From: Prosthecobacter vanneervenii
Lineage (GTDB): Bacteria; Verrucomicrobiota; Verrucomicrobiia; Verrucomicrobiales; Verrucomicrobiaceae
Reading direction: 5' to 3'
Length of the DNA: 64,000 nucleotides
NCBI RefSeq assembly: GCF_014203095.1
Contig: NZ_JACHIG010000007.1
Location: 62,001 to 126,000 of the forward strand
The first letter of the stretch is position 1, and each line of letters opens with the position of its first letter. The position numbers and the translations under genes were made by a program. The notes under the pieces were generated by a model. The model did no database searches and was not told the DNA's origin. It was given only the letters and a program-made list of their open reading frames with translations. Below are positions 25,434-34,497 of the stretch, one piece after another.

Positions 25434-27005
25434 TTACACCCGGCGCAGCGGCTGGGAAAAGATCATGTCCACAATCGGTATTGGCGTGCGCAGGGCCGGA
25501 GCGGTGCTGGCAAAGGCGGGGCCGAGCAGGGCCTTCTGGTCATGCAGCAGCGAGATGTCATGCACGCTCATGCCACGCAGCATGTCTGCGGTGAGCGGCT
25601 GGCCGCGCTGATGGGTCTCCGGATAAGCGAAGGCTTCCACCCGCACAAATGCCGCTTCGAGCCGGCCGCTGCTATCTCGTTTCAGCGGAAACTCCGCCTG
25701 TGCGCCATCCACGATGCTGGCGATGCCTTGATCCGTGATGAAGCGGATCTGCAGCTTGGGGCGTTTGGCGTCGTTGCCAGCCACGGTGACGTGGAGGGTG
25801 TCGTTTTGCACGACGATGTGGCTGAAGCGAAAGCCGCTGCGATCATACGGCGCCACCACTTCTCCCGCTTCGCTCGCTGCGAGCGAGGCCACGGAGCCAA
25901 AGAACGTTCCCTGGCGATACGCACGCAGCGCGGCAGATTCGCGACTGTCAGCAGGCATGGCAGCGAGCTTTGGCACGAGCAGCACATTCCGGCCACGGCC
26001 GTAAGTGTTGTGGTCTTTGACAAAGAAGCCCCAGCAGCGCCGCCCGGTGCGCAGGATCTCATCCCAAAGCTGGTAGAAGTGCAGAGTGGGCGCGCCGCTG
26101 TCGTCATAGAAGCCACGGCTGGAACCAAAGCCGGAGGTCAGCTGATTCCACACCTCAATGCCCAGCACCCGGGGGTCAAAGTCCAGCATCGGCAGATAGT
26201 CCGCCAGCTTTCCGGTGGGATGATTCAGCGTCATGCCTCCGCCATCGGAGTATTGCAGATTGTCGAAGGCTTCACGGAAGACATCCCGCCACGGGCGGTT
26301 CGTGCCCTGCATGAGACGGTACTGCGTCACTGACACGGCAGCGGCATCAAACTCGAGCTTGGCGTCGATGCTGTCCCTCGTGGCACGCAGATAGATCGTG
26401 TGGCTGCCGGACGGGAGTTTGCGCTCATGCACCGATCCCTTGTCCGCGAAGCCATTGCGAAAATCACACTCATGCGCGCCATCGAGGCTGAGCGTGGCCA
26501 TGGCTTTGGCATCTTTGGCGGCGAGCCGCACGTCCAGCCGGTAAACGCCTATCCAGGGCTTTGAGGCATCGAACACATTCAGTTTTTCAAAGCGGTGAGA
26601 AACAGGCGACGAGGCACATTTTGCAGCGCTCACCGAACTGCCGTAACCCGTGGCGAGCAGGCTCCCCAGCGCATTGGCATGCAGGCCGGTGTCCGTGTAG
26701 GAGTGATGCTCCGCATTGGGCGCGGCGATGAGTTGAGGATGCTTCGCTGCATATTCCGCTGGCAGCGGATAGGTCGGCGCGGAGGGGTAGTAGTTGCTGA
26801 AGGCAAAATGGCCGTAGCCCATGCCGAGGAAGCCATCGCGCGAGGCATCGTTCTGCCCCTGGTGCTGATGCGACATCGAGTGCAGGCACTCCCAGGAGTC
26901 CCAATCCACCGCCGCATACGGATTTTCCAGCTCACGACCCGCTCCCACGCTCCACGAGGTGGCGGGCATGGCGGCGAGAGTGGCGAGGAGCTTGCGGCGG
27001 TTCAT
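25434..27005 (-). CDS. PHP-superfamily-like metallohydrolase, exported
   Basis: The protein has 523 residues. The leader 'MNRRKLLATLAAMPATSWSV' resembles a Tat or Sec signal. The PHP-like pattern is 'HSMSHQHQG' (metal-binding His pair), 'MTLNHPTGK', 'GIEVWNQ' and the closing 'WDEILRTGRRCWGFFVKDHN', where PHP domains carry a final Asp-His. A beta-sandwich-like insert (about 145-240) and a C-terminal beta domain surround it. PHP domains hydrolyse phosphoesters or related bonds using metals. The substrate is unknown. The opposite end of the gene faces the Gfo/Idh gene across a 96-bp divergent promoter region. Confidence 0.65.
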   Translation of the reverse strand: MNRRKLLATLAAMPATSWSVGAGRELENPYAAVDWDSWECLHSMSHQHQGQNDASRDGFLGMGYGHFAFSNYYPSAPTYPLPAEYAAKHPQLIAAPNAEHHSYTDTGLHANALGSLLATGYGSSVSAAKCASSPVSHRFEKLNVFDASKPWIGVYRLDVRLAAKDAKAMATLSLDGAHECDFRNGFADKGSVHERKLPSGSHTIYLRATRDSIDAKLEFDAAAVSVTQYRLMQGTNRPWRDVFREAFDNLQYSDGGGMTLNHPTGKLADYLPMLDFDPRVLGIEVWNQLTSGFGSSRGFYDDSGAPTLHFYQLWDEILRTGRRCWGFFVKDHNTYGRGRNVLLVPKLAAMPADSRESAALRAYRQGTFFGSVASLAASEAGEVVAPYDRSGFRFSHIVVQNDTLHVTVAGNDAKRPKLQIRFITDQGIASIVDGAQAEFPLKRDSSGRLEAAFVRVEAFAYPETHQRGQPLTADMLRGMSVHDISLLHDQKALLGPAFASTAPALRTPIPIVDMIFSQPLRRV

Positions 27006-27101
27006 CCATGCAAGTCGGCGGCGGCACTACAAACCTTTCATCTGTCATCGGCGGCAACACGTCAGAAGAATGTCGCGCAGGACGGCGTATTGCATCACCG
27101 C

Positions 27102-28505
27102 ATGAATCCTGCTCCGAGCACCTCCCGCCGACATTTCCTCAAGACCACCGCCGCTGCAGTGACAGCATTCAACATCGTTCCCCGGCATGTTCTGGGCGGG
27201 CCGCGGTTTGTGCCGCCGAGCGAAAAGGTGAACGTGGCCATCATCGGGACCGGTGGGCAGGGTCGCACTAATGTACGGAATCTCCTGCCGCTTGAGGATT
27301 GCCAGATCATCGCCGTGGCAGATCCGGCAGAGTCGTTCAGTCTTGAAAATTTTTACTTCAAAGGCATGGGCGGCCGCCTGCCGGTGAAGGCGGAGATCGA
27401 GAAGCACTACGCCACCAAGACACCGAACTTCCGCTGCGCAGACTACATCGACTTCCGCGAGATGCTTGAGAAGGAGAAAAGCATCGACGCCGTGCTCATT
27501 GCCACGCCAGACCATCTGCACGCCTACTGCTCGGTCATCGCCATGCGGGCCGGAAAGCACGTCTATTGCGAGAAGCCGCTCACGCACAACATCTGGGAGG
27601 CACGCCACGTGGCGAAGGTGGCAGCAGAGACCGGCGTGGCCACCCAGCTCGGCAGCCAGGGGCATTCGTCTCTCGGCACACGCGAGACGATCGAGTACAT
27701 CCAGGACGGCGCCATCGGCGCGGTGAAGGAGATCCATGTGTGGGTGGGCGCAAAGCGCTGGAATCCCACCCTCGCCGGAAAGCCCACCGACACACCACCA
27801 GTGCCTGCGGGCCTGAACTGGGACCTGTGGCTGGGCCCGCGCCAGGAGCGGCCGTTTCATCCGGCCTACTTCCCCGTGGCGTGGCGTGATTTCTGGGACT
27901 TTGGTTGCACAGGCATCGGCGACTTCGCCTGCCACGACATGAACACTGCCGTGCGCGCTTTTGATCTGCCGGTGCCCTCACGTATCGAGGCGCACGCAGC
28001 AGGTTTGATGACGAGCGACATCGCTGGGCATGGCGCGCTCATTTATTACACCTTCCCCGCAGCGGGCTCGCGGCCGGAGATCCGCATGACCTGGTATGAT
28101 GGCGGCATGATGCCGCCCACGCCCGAGGCGCTGGGAGGTTTCCCACTGCCAAAACGCGGCTGCCTTTTCATCGGCGAGAAAGGTGTGATCCAGTGCGATG
28201 GCGGCGGCGGACCTCCACGTCTCTTCCCCGAAAAGCGACGCATGGAATACCAGAAGCCCGCGCCACGGCTGAAACGCTCCAATGGCCATCATCGCGACTG
28301 GATCGATGCATGCAAAGGCGGCGAGCCCGCGACGAGTCCCTTTGCCTATGCTGCCCACCTCACGGAGATCGCGTTGCTGGGCGTGCTCTCGCTCCGTGCG
28401 CAAAAGCCCATCGAGTGGGACGCCGCAGCGATGAAGGCCAAAGGCCTGCCTGCCGCAGACGCCTTCACCAAAGAACAATACCGCAAAGGCTGGGAGATTG
28501 TCTAA
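27102..28505 (+). CDS. Gfo/Idh/MocA-family oxidoreductase, Tat-exported
   Basis: The start at 27102 places a twin-arginine leader ('TSRRHFLKTTAAAVTAFN') at the N-terminus. The open frame extends further upstream, but without that logic. The 467-residue protein has a Rossmann motif 'VNVAIIGTGGQGRTNVRNLL', the 'ATPDHLHAYCSVIAMRAGKH' segment, and the family signature 'VYCEKPLTHN' with the conserved Lys. Exported members of this family with bacterial-type C-terminal extensions are typical of Verrucomicrobia and Planctomycetes. They usually act on sugars or cyclitols with NAD(P). The GNAT gene begins 3 bp after its stop, so they are translationally coupled. Confidence 0.9.
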   Translation: MNPAPSTSRRHFLKTTAAAVTAFNIVPRHVLGGPRFVPPSEKVNVAIIGTGGQGRTNVRNLLPLEDCQIIAVADPAESFSLENFYFKGMGGRLPVKAEIEKHYATKTPNFRCADYIDFREMLEKEKSIDAVLIATPDHLHAYCSVIAMRAGKHVYCEKPLTHNIWEARHVAKVAAETGVATQLGSQGHSSLGTRETIEYIQDGAIGAVKEIHVWVGAKRWNPTLAGKPTDTPPVPAGLNWDLWLGPRQERPFHPAYFPVAWRDFWDFGCTGIGDFACHDMNTAVRAFDLPVPSRIEAHAAGLMTSDIAGHGALIYYTFPAAGSRPEIRMTWYDGGMMPPTPEALGGFPLPKRGCLFIGEKGVIQCDGGGGPPRLFPEKRRMEYQKPAPRLKRSNGHHRDWIDACKGGEPATSPFAYAAHLTEIALLGVLSLRAQKPIEWDAAAMKAKGLPAADAFTKEQYRKGWEIV

Positions 28506-28508
28506 GCC

Positions 28509-29444
28509 ATGAGCGAGCACATTGCCTTCACGGCCCTCACCGCATCCGACCGCGAACCCATCGCCCGCCTTCTGCACCGGGCGCTGGTGCACTGGTATGA
28601 AAGTCGCCTCGGCCAGGGCTCTCGCTTTGGCGGAAGCCATGAGCCCTTCACCCTCTTTCCGGACGTCTATGAGGCGCTCGACCCCGGCGAATGCGTCACT
28701 GCCCGCACAGCCAGCGGCGAGATCGTCGGCGTGTGCTTCTCGCATGAGCGTGAAACGCATGTCTCTGTGGGCATCGTCGCCACCGCGCCAGATGCTGGGG
28801 GGCGTGGGATCGCGAAGAGGATGATGTCGCTCGTCCTGGACAAGGCGAAACGCCTTGGCAAGCCCGCACGGCTTGTTTCGAGCCTGCTGAACCTCGACTC
28901 CTTCTCGCTCTACACGCGGCTCGGATTCGTCCCCGGGGCCATGTATCAAGATTTGCTCATCACCGTTCCCGAAACCGGCCTGGCCGCCGCCGCGCCTGCG
29001 GGCATCGCACATGTGCGTGAAGCTGTTTTGGCCGATGCGCCGCGAATCTCCGACTTCGAGTACTCTCAGCAGGGCATTCGTCGCGAAAAGGACTTCACAT
29101 TTTTCATTCGCAACGAAGTCGGTGCCTGGCGTGTGCTCGTTTCCGAGGCCGCAGATGGCAGCGTGAACGGCTTCCTCGCCATGAGTGTGCACCCATCGTT
29201 CACCATGATCGGTCCTGGTGTCGCCAGCGATGAGACAACCGCCATCGTCTTGCTCTGGCGCGCTCTCGACAGCCTGCGTGGTCAGACGCTCGTCTTCCTC
29301 GCGCCCTGCGCAGCGTCCTCCCTCGTGCGCACTGCTTACTCCTGGGGTGCTCGGAATGTGGAGCTGCATGTCGCGCAATCAACTGCTCCTGTCGCTGGTG
29401 CGAAAGGCATCGTCTTTCCAACCTTCATGCCGGAGACGGCTTGA
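28509..29444 (+). CDS. Tandem GNAT-fold acetyltransferase
   Basis: The protein has 311 residues with two GNAT folds. The N-terminal one is complete, with the acetyl-CoA pyrophosphate loop in 'VATAPDAGGRGIAKRMM' and the C-terminal 'SLYTRLGFVPGAM'. The second (about 160-305) has 'ASDETTAIVLLWRALDSLRG' and lacks a clear Gly-rich loop, so it is probably non-catalytic. It is cytoplasmic, although its coupled neighbour is exported. The acceptor substrate is unknown. Confidence 0.8.
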   Translation: MSEHIAFTALTASDREPIARLLHRALVHWYESRLGQGSRFGGSHEPFTLFPDVYEALDPGECVTARTASGEIVGVCFSHERETHVSVGIVATAPDAGGRGIAKRMMSLVLDKAKRLGKPARLVSSLLNLDSFSLYTRLGFVPGAMYQDLLITVPETGLAAAAPAGIAHVREAVLADAPRISDFEYSQQGIRREKDFTFFIRNEVGAWRVLVSEAADGSVNGFLAMSVHPSFTMIGPGVASDETTAIVLLWRALDSLRGQTLVFLAPCAASSLVRTAYSWGARNVELHVAQSTAPVAGAKGIVFPTFMPETA

Positions 29445-29840
29445 GGTCCTGGCTGCGTATCGAAAGAAATCTCATCTGAGTGGCTGAGATGCTCAGGAAC
29501 TTCGTATAAATCAGAGATGAGTTGAGCAGATCGTTGACTCGTCGCGTCATGGGACGGCCTTCATGATCCGGCGCAAAGATCTAGCCTCGATTGATGAGGG
29601 GCGAATAGTGGGTTCGTCGTGGCAGGTATGGGGACTGGAAACGCCGGGGATAAAGACGACCGCTACAAATATGATAACGTCAAAGCAGGGTGAGTTTGCA
29701 GTTCACCTCGTGGGGCAGGCCGTAAATTGAGATGTCAAAAAGGGAAACTAGCCATGAAAACGCCTCTTTGTGCTGCTCCGCCAAAAGTGGCCGGGTAAAT
29801 ATTTCCCCGCCCCTGAAAATTGTCATTTCTCCTTCGTAAG
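29445..29840. other. Intergenic region at the putative island edge
   Basis: No gene is well supported on either strand apart from the doubtful small frame at 29680-29826. Base composition is less GC-rich than in the preceding genes. The region ends at the tRNA-Leu remnant. Confidence 0.5.
29680..29826 (-). CDS. Possible 48-residue small protein
   Basis: A frame starts 14 bp outside the tRNA remnant and runs away from it. AAGGAG lies upstream of the ATG, but only 2 nt away, which is closer than normal. The peptide opens 'MTIFRGGEIFTRPLLAEQHK' and has a hydrophobic middle. There is no family resemblance, and it may be a chance frame. Confidence 0.22.
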   Translation of the reverse strand: MTIFRGGEIFTRPLLAEQHKEAFSWLVSLFDISIYGLPHEVNCKLTLL

Positions 29841-29889
29841 TGCCGGAGACAGGACTCGAACCTGCACTTGTTTCCAAACCAGATCCTAA
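29841..29889 (-). repeat. Remnant of the 3' half of tRNA-Leu(UAG), att site beside integrase
   Basis: On the minus strand AGA-CTTAGGA-TCT forms an anticodon arm with TAG in the loop. It is followed by a variable arm, a TpsiC arm (GCAGG-TTCGAGT-CCTGT) and the acceptor end CTCCGGCA. The 5' half is missing: homology to a tRNA stops just before the anticodon arm. It lies 43 bp from the recombinase reading frame. It matches 16162-16210 at 46 of 49 positions. Confidence 0.82.
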
Positions 29890-29932
29890 GTCTCGTTGTT
29901 GCGGGTTTCGCCAAGTTTGCTAATGTTCGCTT

Positions 29933-31387
29933 ATGGTCGGCGCAGTTCATTATGAATCAATGACTCCAGAGTCATCTGGTGAGGTCATGAGCGAACGCGC
30001 GCGTTCAAACATGGACCAGAAAAGTGGCCAAGAAGTGGCCAAGGTTGTTCCGAGAGAAAAGAAGACGAAGACGCTGCCGAAGACTGATTCGCGATACTGG
30101 CTGGCTCGCTTGTTTCGAAACAGCTATCAAAACGGAGGCGAAACAGCTCTTACGCGGGATTGGTGCGCGCGCATTTCCCGCGCAGGCAGACGCGAAACGT
30201 TCAACCTCGGTTCACCGAACCGGGATGCGGCAGCACGCACCGCCCAGAAGATCTACACATCTCTTCTCACCCAGGGATGGGAAAAGACCCTTGCGGAATT
30301 CAAACCGAAGGCAGCGAAACCGACGCACATCGCCACCGTTGGAGAATTTTTGGCTGAAGTGAAGGCAACCGCAGGTTTTCGCGCATCCACATTCACAGTC
30401 TATTCTCAGAGCTTGCGACAAATAACCGCAGAGATCTGCGACATCGGGGACCAACCGGCTCTCGATGAAAACGGCCAACCCAAGCGCGACCGCAAAAAAC
30501 GGATCGTTTATCTTTCGCGCCGCGACCATCAAACAGGGGGACGCCAGGCCTGGGTGGCGAAAGTGGAGGCGCAAACACTGGATGTTTTAACAGCTGCTGC
30601 AGTGCAACGCTGGAAACTTGCATACATCGAAAAAGCAGGCACGGCGCCTGACGCAGTTCGAAGAGCCACCAACACGGCCGGATCTATCCTCAGAAGCGCC
30701 AGAGCGTTGTTCTCAGAGCGCGCGCTCAAATACGTGCTGGAAACGCTTACCCTGCCCACTCCACTCCCGTTTGCCGGGCTCAAAATACCCAAAATGGGGG
30801 GCACTCGTTACGTCTCCCGGATCAACACCCACTCACTGATCAAGACGGCCCGTCTCGAACTGAGCGGCGAGCCATTCAAGATTTTTTGCCTTGGTTTGCT
30901 TTGCGGTCTGCGAAAGCGCGAGATCGACACGCTCCTGTGGCGACAGGTTGATTTTCACAGCGGTCAGATTTGCATCGAGGCCACTGAGCTTTTTCAACCC
31001 AAGAGCGAGGAATCTTTCGGAGCTATAGATCTGGATGCCGAGCTTCTGGGGCTCATGCGAGCCTGGAAGGCGAAGGACAAAGGCGAATTTGTCATAGCAC
31101 CGGATCTCAAGCCGCAGAAACATGTTTCTCGATCCAATTACCGCTGCACCCGGCACTTCAAAACGTTGTACGCTTGGCTGAAGGGGCATGGTGTCAGCGA
31201 CACCAAAAAGCTGCACACATTGCGAAAAGAACTGGGAGCAGTCCTTGCATCGGAGCAGGGCATTTTCGCTGCTCAGAGCGTCCTCAGACACGCGCAAATC
31301 AGCACAACAGCATCCTATTATACGGATAAAAAGAAACGCATCACCGCTGGCCTTGGATTGATGCTCGTTGATCCTGACAAAGCATGA
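29933..31387 (+). CDS. Tyrosine recombinase (phage/island-type integrase)
   Basis: With this start the protein has 484 residues. Starts at 29960 or 29987 are also possible, and the last follows GGTGAGG. An SAM-like core-binding segment (about 125-255) is interrupted by an unusual basic insertion ('NGQPKRDRKKRIVYLSRR'). The catalytic domain shows Arg in 'CGLRKREIDTLL', 'LHTLRKELGAVLA' for the HxxR motif, 'VLRHAQIS' for the second His and Tyr in 'TTASYYTD'. All key residues are present, so it should be active. Its position next to the tRNA-Leu remnant marks it as the enzyme that integrated the element to its right. Confidence 0.93.
   Translation: MVGAVHYESMTPESSGEVMSERARSNMDQKSGQEVAKVVPREKKTKTLPKTDSRYWLARLFRNSYQNGGETALTRDWCARISRAGRRETFNLGSPNRDAAARTAQKIYTSLLTQGWEKTLAEFKPKAAKPTHIATVGEFLAEVKATAGFRASTFTVYSQSLRQITAEICDIGDQPALDENGQPKRDRKKRIVYLSRRDHQTGGRQAWVAKVEAQTLDVLTAAAVQRWKLAYIEKAGTAPDAVRRATNTAGSILRSARALFSERALKYVLETLTLPTPLPFAGLKIPKMGGTRYVSRINTHSLIKTARLELSGEPFKIFCLGLLCGLRKREIDTLLWRQVDFHSGQICIEATELFQPKSEESFGAIDLDAELLGLMRAWKAKDKGEFVIAPDLKPQKHVSRSNYRCTRHFKTLYAWLKGHGVSDTKKLHTLRKELGAVLASEQGIFAAQSVLRHAQISTTASYYTDKKKRITAGLGLMLVDPDKA
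29960..29975. promoter_or_regulatory. Palindrome at the 5' end of the integrase gene
   Basis: ATGACTC-CA-GAGTCAT has perfect 7-bp arms. If the gene really starts at 29987, this lies directly upstream of the ribosome site and would be a good operator. It could also be an integrase arm-type or excisionase site. Confidence 0.35.
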
Positions 31388-31417
31388 GCCTCCACACTTT
31401 TCTAGACACTGCTTACA

Positions 31418-32197
31418 ATGCAACCTGTCAATACAGCGCCCCAAAATGTTCCCGGTCTCTTTATCTTTGACCTTGGGTTCAACGGCCAATACGAAGCCCG
31501 GCTGCATCCCGACCTTCAAAGCAAATATGACAAGCTCTCTTTGAAAGCAGGAGTGGAAGTTCAAATGCTCTCGTGGGCCTTATCGTTGGTCCCAAAAATT
31601 TCGTCTTCAAATCTGGACTTGTTAATACCTCAAAATTTGTACAGGATTTTTCAACTGCCGGATCAAGAGTCACAGGAGGAATTTGGGAATTCAATCGAAC
31701 CAACCGCAAGGATCGAATTGGTGAATACCATGGCAGAATGCTGTAGAATCGTGATGCAGCTGCAATTCACATGCGGAAAGGAGTTGAATGAGCTATCCGC
31801 CGTTAAGTCCCTCCTTGAAAAGGAAGAATCCAAAGAAAAGCTAAAGAAACGGTTCGGCTCAGCACTAAAACTTTTTCAGTTGGAAAAAATCAATCACGGC
31901 AATGCGGACACCGTTAAGGTTACGCATAAAAACGGATTTTCCTCACATGTCACCATACCTAGAAGAGCCATCGAAGTTGCGTTGGAATTGGCAAATCAAC
32001 ACTTGAGAGCCCCGTCAAGGTTGGAAGTGCAAACCAGCATGGAAAGCCAACATGATGAGCTGAAATTCAACACCTTTAACTGGTCGGTGATTTTTAAAAA
32101 GGCTGGACTGACCGCCTTAGCCAAGCAGGCTCCATGGAGGGGCAACTCAAAAGCTGTCAAGATAATTGTCCCTACCAAAAAAGATAAAAGTGCATAA
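31418..32197 (+). CDS. Uncharacterised element protein
   Basis: This 259-residue protein begins 30 bp after the integrase stop. I recognise no domain. It is mixed alpha/beta with a Lys/Glu-rich helix ('SLLEKEESKEKLKKRFGSAL') and a basic C-terminus. There is no signal peptide or membrane segment. The DNA is clearly more AT-rich than the flanking chromosome, which fits acquired origin. Its position between the integrase and the excisionase-like gene suggests a role in the element's own biology. Confidence 0.6.
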   Translation: MQPVNTAPQNVPGLFIFDLGFNGQYEARLHPDLQSKYDKLSLKAGVEVQMLSWALSLVPKISSSNLDLLIPQNLYRIFQLPDQESQEEFGNSIEPTARIELVNTMAECCRIVMQLQFTCGKELNELSAVKSLLEKEESKEKLKKRFGSALKLFQLEKINHGNADTVKVTHKNGFSSHVTIPRRAIEVALELANQHLRAPSRLEVQTSMESQHDELKFNTFNWSVIFKKAGLTALAKQAPWRGNSKAVKIIVPTKKDKSA

Positions 32198-32245
32198 TGA
32201 ATAGCAATTCGCCTGCGAGCGAATTGGAGGAACTTTGAGGGTCTT

Positions 32246-32431
32246 GTGAAAACACCTGACCTCCCCTCTCCTTGGCTTACCGCCCGCTGCCTAGCTCAAC
32301 GGTGGCAGATCACGACCAAAACCCTCCGCATCTGGAGGAAAAGTGGAAAACTTCACGCGTACCATTTTGGGCGCGGGGTCAGGTTTGCTCTGGCCGAAAT
32401 TGAACAGATCGAAAGAGAGTCGCGAGCGTAA
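32246..32431 (+). CDS. Excisionase/MerR-like helix-turn-helix protein
   Basis: This 61-residue protein starts at GTG, with TTGAGG upstream at good spacing. 'LTARCLAQRWQITTKTLRIW' followed by 'RKSGKLHAYHFGRGVRFALA' is the winged-helix pattern of excisionase and AlpA-type proteins. These bind DNA and steer integrase towards excision or activate element genes. It is close to the integrase on the same strand, as expected for a Xis. Its small size is normal for the group. Confidence 0.75.
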   Translation: MKTPDLPSPWLTARCLAQRWQITTKTLRIWRKSGKLHAYHFGRGVRFALAEIEQIERESRA

Positions 32432-32483
32432 AAACGCCCGTTTTGGGTTCCCCATACCGGCCACAATTTTCCCTGCGATCCCC

Positions 32484-34340
32484 ATGTCTGTCGTCCGCTT
32501 CAACCCTCCCCTGGTCAACAACAACCCCCGCGCGCCACGCGAGAAAAAGCGCCAAGCCAAGCCGGAAGAACCGGTGGGATCGCGCGAGCTGGTGGCACCT
32601 CGGCTGCAGGACTTCCCCTCGATGAACAGCCCGCTCTATAACCAAGGGCTGGAGAAGATTCGCAAAGCACTGGGAACCAACGCTTTCGTGGTGATGAGCG
32701 AGCTCGGCAACAACCTGCCCGGGTTCCAGCTGACACAGGCCCGCGTCGCCGAGCGCACCCAGCTCAGCCGGTACGCATGCGACAAAGCCATCCAGTCCCT
32801 TGTCAATGCCGGCTACATCGAGCGGGTGGAGTGCCGCAAGGCGGGCCGGCGCTTCGGGAATGTCCTGCACTCCTGCCTGGCCGGGAACATCCAGAAACTG
32901 AACGGGTACGTGACCCACTACTCGGTCGAGGCCAACACCAAGGAAGCAGCCATGCGTGAAGTGCGCCGGAAGGAGATCCGCGCCTCCCACAACCCCAGCA
33001 ACCCAGACCGGCCTGGAAAGGGCGGGAAACGCAAGCGCCGGGCAGTCGGTGACGAGACCGTGCAGGTAGCTGACACTTTCCAAGAACCGGAAACCCTGGG
33101 GCCCCCAGAAATTGGCACCCCAGGAGCTGATCCCTCGTACCCTTATAATGGTAATGTAACAGAGGAAGAGGAGAAGGAAATCCTCCTACCTCCTTTTCCG
33201 GGGGAAAAGGAGGTGCCCAATCTTGTTTCTCCAGAAGGTTCGGCGGTTGGGACTTCGTCGGTTGAACCCGGCGCCTCCGGCGCTCCAGACGCCTCCGGCG
33301 CGGAAGAGGGCGCTTGGGACGAAGAGTTCGACAAGCTCATTTTCGACATCTGCCCGGTTGTGCACCCCGAGCTCCGCTCCAGCCTGAACAACGCGATGGT
33401 GCGGGCGCTGGTCGCGCCCGAGTATGGTGAAGGTGCGCATGTCGGCTACGATCTGTTTGCGCCCATGGCCCCGGCGGCGTTTGAAACGCCGATTGCGGAC
33501 GAGTGTCTGCACGGGCTGCCGCTGGGCCTGGAAGAAATCCCTCGCACCGAGCTCAACGGCGACGGTGCGAAGCTGTGGCTGATGTCGCACAAGATCGGCA
33601 TTGTGATCATGCAGTGCTTCAAGGATTTCGATGACGTGACCAACCTGGAGGCGCTCCAGATCGTGAAGAAGCTTCGCAGCGGCAAAATGAACCGCGCCTT
33701 CGTTTTCAAAACGTGGGCCGAAGTCGTCTCCGGTGCGCGCAAGCCGTTCACGGCTGCGCAGGATTTCCTGCAGGCTTGGTACGATCGAGTCCTGCCAGAT
33801 CCGTGTGCCGATTACGATCTCCGCAATTTGATCGAGTATCTGGAGCACAACAGCGGCAGCTTGCTGCTGGAGGAAGCGAAGGCGGAGTGCGATGCCGAGG
33901 AAACTTGGGCTGAATTGCTCGAAGAAGGCCGGGAGGTTTACGAGTTCGTGAAAGAGATGTCGCCTTACAACCTGTCGATGCGTGGCAGGATTGAGTGTTA
34001 CGTGGAGAATCAGAAATGCGACAAAATGCCGAAAAGTCGCAGGACCGTCCTGCGGGCTACGATGGCGATGTGGGTGCACGCCAAGACGCAGGGTGACGAA
34101 GTCATGCTGGCGGACCTGCGCTGTGATTGCTCACTCGCGTGGACGAGGCAGTGCATGCTGGTGACATCAACCGGGCGGCGTGTGGTGCGCGGCATTCAGA
34201 AGCTGCACAAGGCTGGTGAGGTAAATTTCTGCCTCGCCACGGAGGCGGGCTGGCACAGCTTCTCGGAATACGACGTTCTGGCCAAGTTCCATGTTGTCGC
34301 CGCCGACGAGGCGCTGCGACTGTTGAACCGCAATTTTTGA
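32484..34340 (+). CDS. Winged-helix protein of unknown function (possible replication or regulation protein)
   Basis: The start at 32484 avoids overlap with the upstream gene. An in-frame start at 32343 would overlap it. The 618-residue protein has a basic N-terminal tail and then a winged-helix DNA-binding domain (about 55-125: 'FVVMSELGNNLPGFQLTQAR', 'RVAERTQLSRYACDKAIQSL'). A basic low-complexity linker ('GKGGKRKRRA') and an acidic, Gly/Ala/Ser-rich spacer follow, then a large domain I do not recognise. The layout recalls plasmid or phage replication initiators, but no catalytic motif is visible. It is more GC-rich than its neighbours, so the element may be mosaic. Confidence 0.55.
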   Translation: MSVVRFNPPLVNNNPRAPREKKRQAKPEEPVGSRELVAPRLQDFPSMNSPLYNQGLEKIRKALGTNAFVVMSELGNNLPGFQLTQARVAERTQLSRYACDKAIQSLVNAGYIERVECRKAGRRFGNVLHSCLAGNIQKLNGYVTHYSVEANTKEAAMREVRRKEIRASHNPSNPDRPGKGGKRKRRAVGDETVQVADTFQEPETLGPPEIGTPGADPSYPYNGNVTEEEEKEILLPPFPGEKEVPNLVSPEGSAVGTSSVEPGASGAPDASGAEEGAWDEEFDKLIFDICPVVHPELRSSLNNAMVRALVAPEYGEGAHVGYDLFAPMAPAAFETPIADECLHGLPLGLEEIPRTELNGDGAKLWLMSHKIGIVIMQCFKDFDDVTNLEALQIVKKLRSGKMNRAFVFKTWAEVVSGARKPFTAAQDFLQAWYDRVLPDPCADYDLRNLIEYLEHNSGSLLLEEAKAECDAEETWAELLEEGREVYEFVKEMSPYNLSMRGRIECYVENQKCDKMPKSRRTVLRATMAMWVHAKTQGDEVMLADLRCDCSLAWTRQCMLVTSTGRRVVRGIQKLHKAGEVNFCLATEAGWHSFSEYDVLAKFHVVAADEALRLLNRNF

Positions 34341-34497
34341 TCCCTATGGCACACGTCCCACATTACCAGAAAGACATGGCAGAGATGAACCAGCGGCCGG
34401 CTGCTAACGGTGCGTTTTCTGAGAATTGTCCTAATGAAAATTAACTGAAGCAAAGCGGCAAACGCAAAAAGCGATGCGCATTTAAGCACTAATTACC

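Noticed and set aside
26595-27101. N-terminal extension of the Gfo/Idh protein
   Set aside because: It overlaps the divergent PHP-like gene and would place the Tat leader internally.
33241-33310. Short direct repeats (GCCTCCGGCGC-type) in the winged-helix gene
   Set aside because: Two or three local copies in a low-complexity Gly/Ala/Ser linker; not a CRISPR array or mobile repeat.
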